A stretch of DNA of 5,604 bases, from the NCBI GenBank assembly GCA_964517075.1, contig CAZFAT010000282.1:1-5604 (forward strand). The letters are read 5' to 3'. Shown piece after piece: positions 5,174-5,604 of the stretch. This DNA comes from CAZFAT01 sp964517075. Lineage in GTDB: Bacteria > Acidobacteriota > Vicinamibacteria > Vicinamibacterales > SCN-69-37. Made by a program: the position numbers and the translations under genes. The notes under the pieces are model-generated. The model searched no databases, was not told the origin of the DNA, and was given only the letters and a program-made list of their open reading frames with translations. Each line of letters starts with the position of its first letter. Positions within the stretch are counted from its first letter, which is position 1.

Positions 5174-5604
5174 ATGAGCAAGGCGTTCACGAAGGAATCC
5201 GACGCCGAGGGCGACGAGCACGACCACGCCGCTGAAGAGGCCGCACACGCCGAGCTCGTCGGCGTCAAGAACTACATCACACCGAGCGGCTTGCAGCGAC
5301 TCAAAGAGGAGCGACGGTTTCTGCTCACCAGGGAACGTCGGGCGGTGACACAGGTGGTGGCCTGGGCGGCGAGCAACGGCGATCGCAGCGAGAACGCCGA
5401 CTATCAGTACGGCAAACGGCGGCTGCGCGAGATCGATCGGCGGATTCGCTTTCTCACCAAACGAATCGATGCCGCGGAAGTGGTGGACCCGGAAGCCCCG
5501 AGAGGTGGGCGGATGGCGATGCAGGTCTTCTTCGGGGCGACCGTGCGCTACGCCAACGCCGCTGGAACGGAGCGGGTCGTGAGCGTGGTCGGCCTCGACG
5601 AGGT
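5174..5604 (+). CDS. greB: Transcription elongation factor GreB, 3' end beyond the window
   Basis: GreB binds the secondary channel of RNA polymerase and stimulates cleavage of backtracked RNA so stalled complexes can resume. 143 codons plus two bases are present, with no stop. The protein starts MSKAFTKESDAEGDE, followed by an acidic and His/Ala-rich linker (about residues 8-30), then VKNYITPSGLQRLKEE opening the coiled-coil domain. The coiled-coil tip carries WAASNGDRSENADYQYGKRR; D70 and E73 correspond to the paired acidic residues that hold the catalytic metal in GreA/GreB. The second helix follows (LREIDRRIRFLTKRIDAAEV), and the FKBP-like C-terminal domain begins at about residue 117 (QVFFGATVRYA...VVSVVGLDE). 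About 40-50 residues of that domain should lie to the right. The SKAFTKESD start and GKRRLREIDRRIRFL favour GreB over GreA. It is probably the core-genome edge of this accessory region. Confidence 0.93.
   Translation, partial: MSKAFTKESDAEGDEHDHAAEEAAHAELVGVKNYITPSGLQRLKEERRFLLTRERRAVTQVVAWAASNGDRSENADYQYGKRRLREIDRRIRFLTKRIDAAEVVDPEAPRGGRMAMQVFFGATVRYANAAGTERVVSVVGLDE

Noticed and set aside
1..5604. CRISPR array, tRNA, rRNA or complete insertion sequence
   Set aside because: No regularly spaced repeats, no tRNA or rRNA-like segments, and no transposase or terminal inverted repeats seen on either strand.

Overview
This is a high-GC bacterial window with strong G/C preference at third codon positions. 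Its largest gene is a double-FtsX/MacB-type permease that carries no ATPase domain, the class called ADOP (Acidobacterial Duplicated Orphan Permease). That permease, plus an arginine/aspartate-rich mobile-element protein I associate with Acidobacteriota and Gemmatimonadota plasmids and islands, suggests an acidobacterium-like host, perhaps Vicinamibacteria. The taxonomic call is inference, because there is no rRNA or marker gene to confirm it.

Left part (1-1097, minus strand): a decayed and chimeric stretch. The first ~243 bases, read on the minus strand, encode a piece of the C-terminal region of a type I restriction endonuclease subunit R (HsdR). It continues past the left edge. It is joined in frame, without a stop, to the C-terminal half of a winged-helix protein of the mobile-element type. 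That protein's N-terminal half lies in a different frame (stop at 558-560), so the gene is frameshifted. Its best Shine-Dalgarno sequence points to an ATA codon instead of ATG. The block looks like a pseudogene and recombination scar.

Middle part (1098-3832): a ~290-base non-coding leader with small GC-rich hairpins and a weak candidate promoter, then the 813-aa ADOP permease.

Right part (3833-5604): 21 bases after the permease stop comes a complete parDE-type toxin-antitoxin pair, overlapping by 4 bases (GTGA). Converging on it from the right is a Swt1-type HEPN protein with an intact R-x4-H ribonuclease motif. The HEPN stop codon lies in the stem of a 16-bp imperfect hairpin that sits between the convergent genes. 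Divergent from the HEPN gene is greB, a transcript-cleavage elongation factor, cut by the right edge.

Taken together, the window reads as an accessory or defence-type island (restriction remnant, mobile-element protein remnant, toxin-antitoxin pair, HEPN ribonuclease) abutting a core gene (greB), with the orphan permease inside. I see no clearly new multi-gene system. The most interesting points are the HsdR/winged-helix chimera, the HEPN gene with its hairpin, and the palindrome before parDE.
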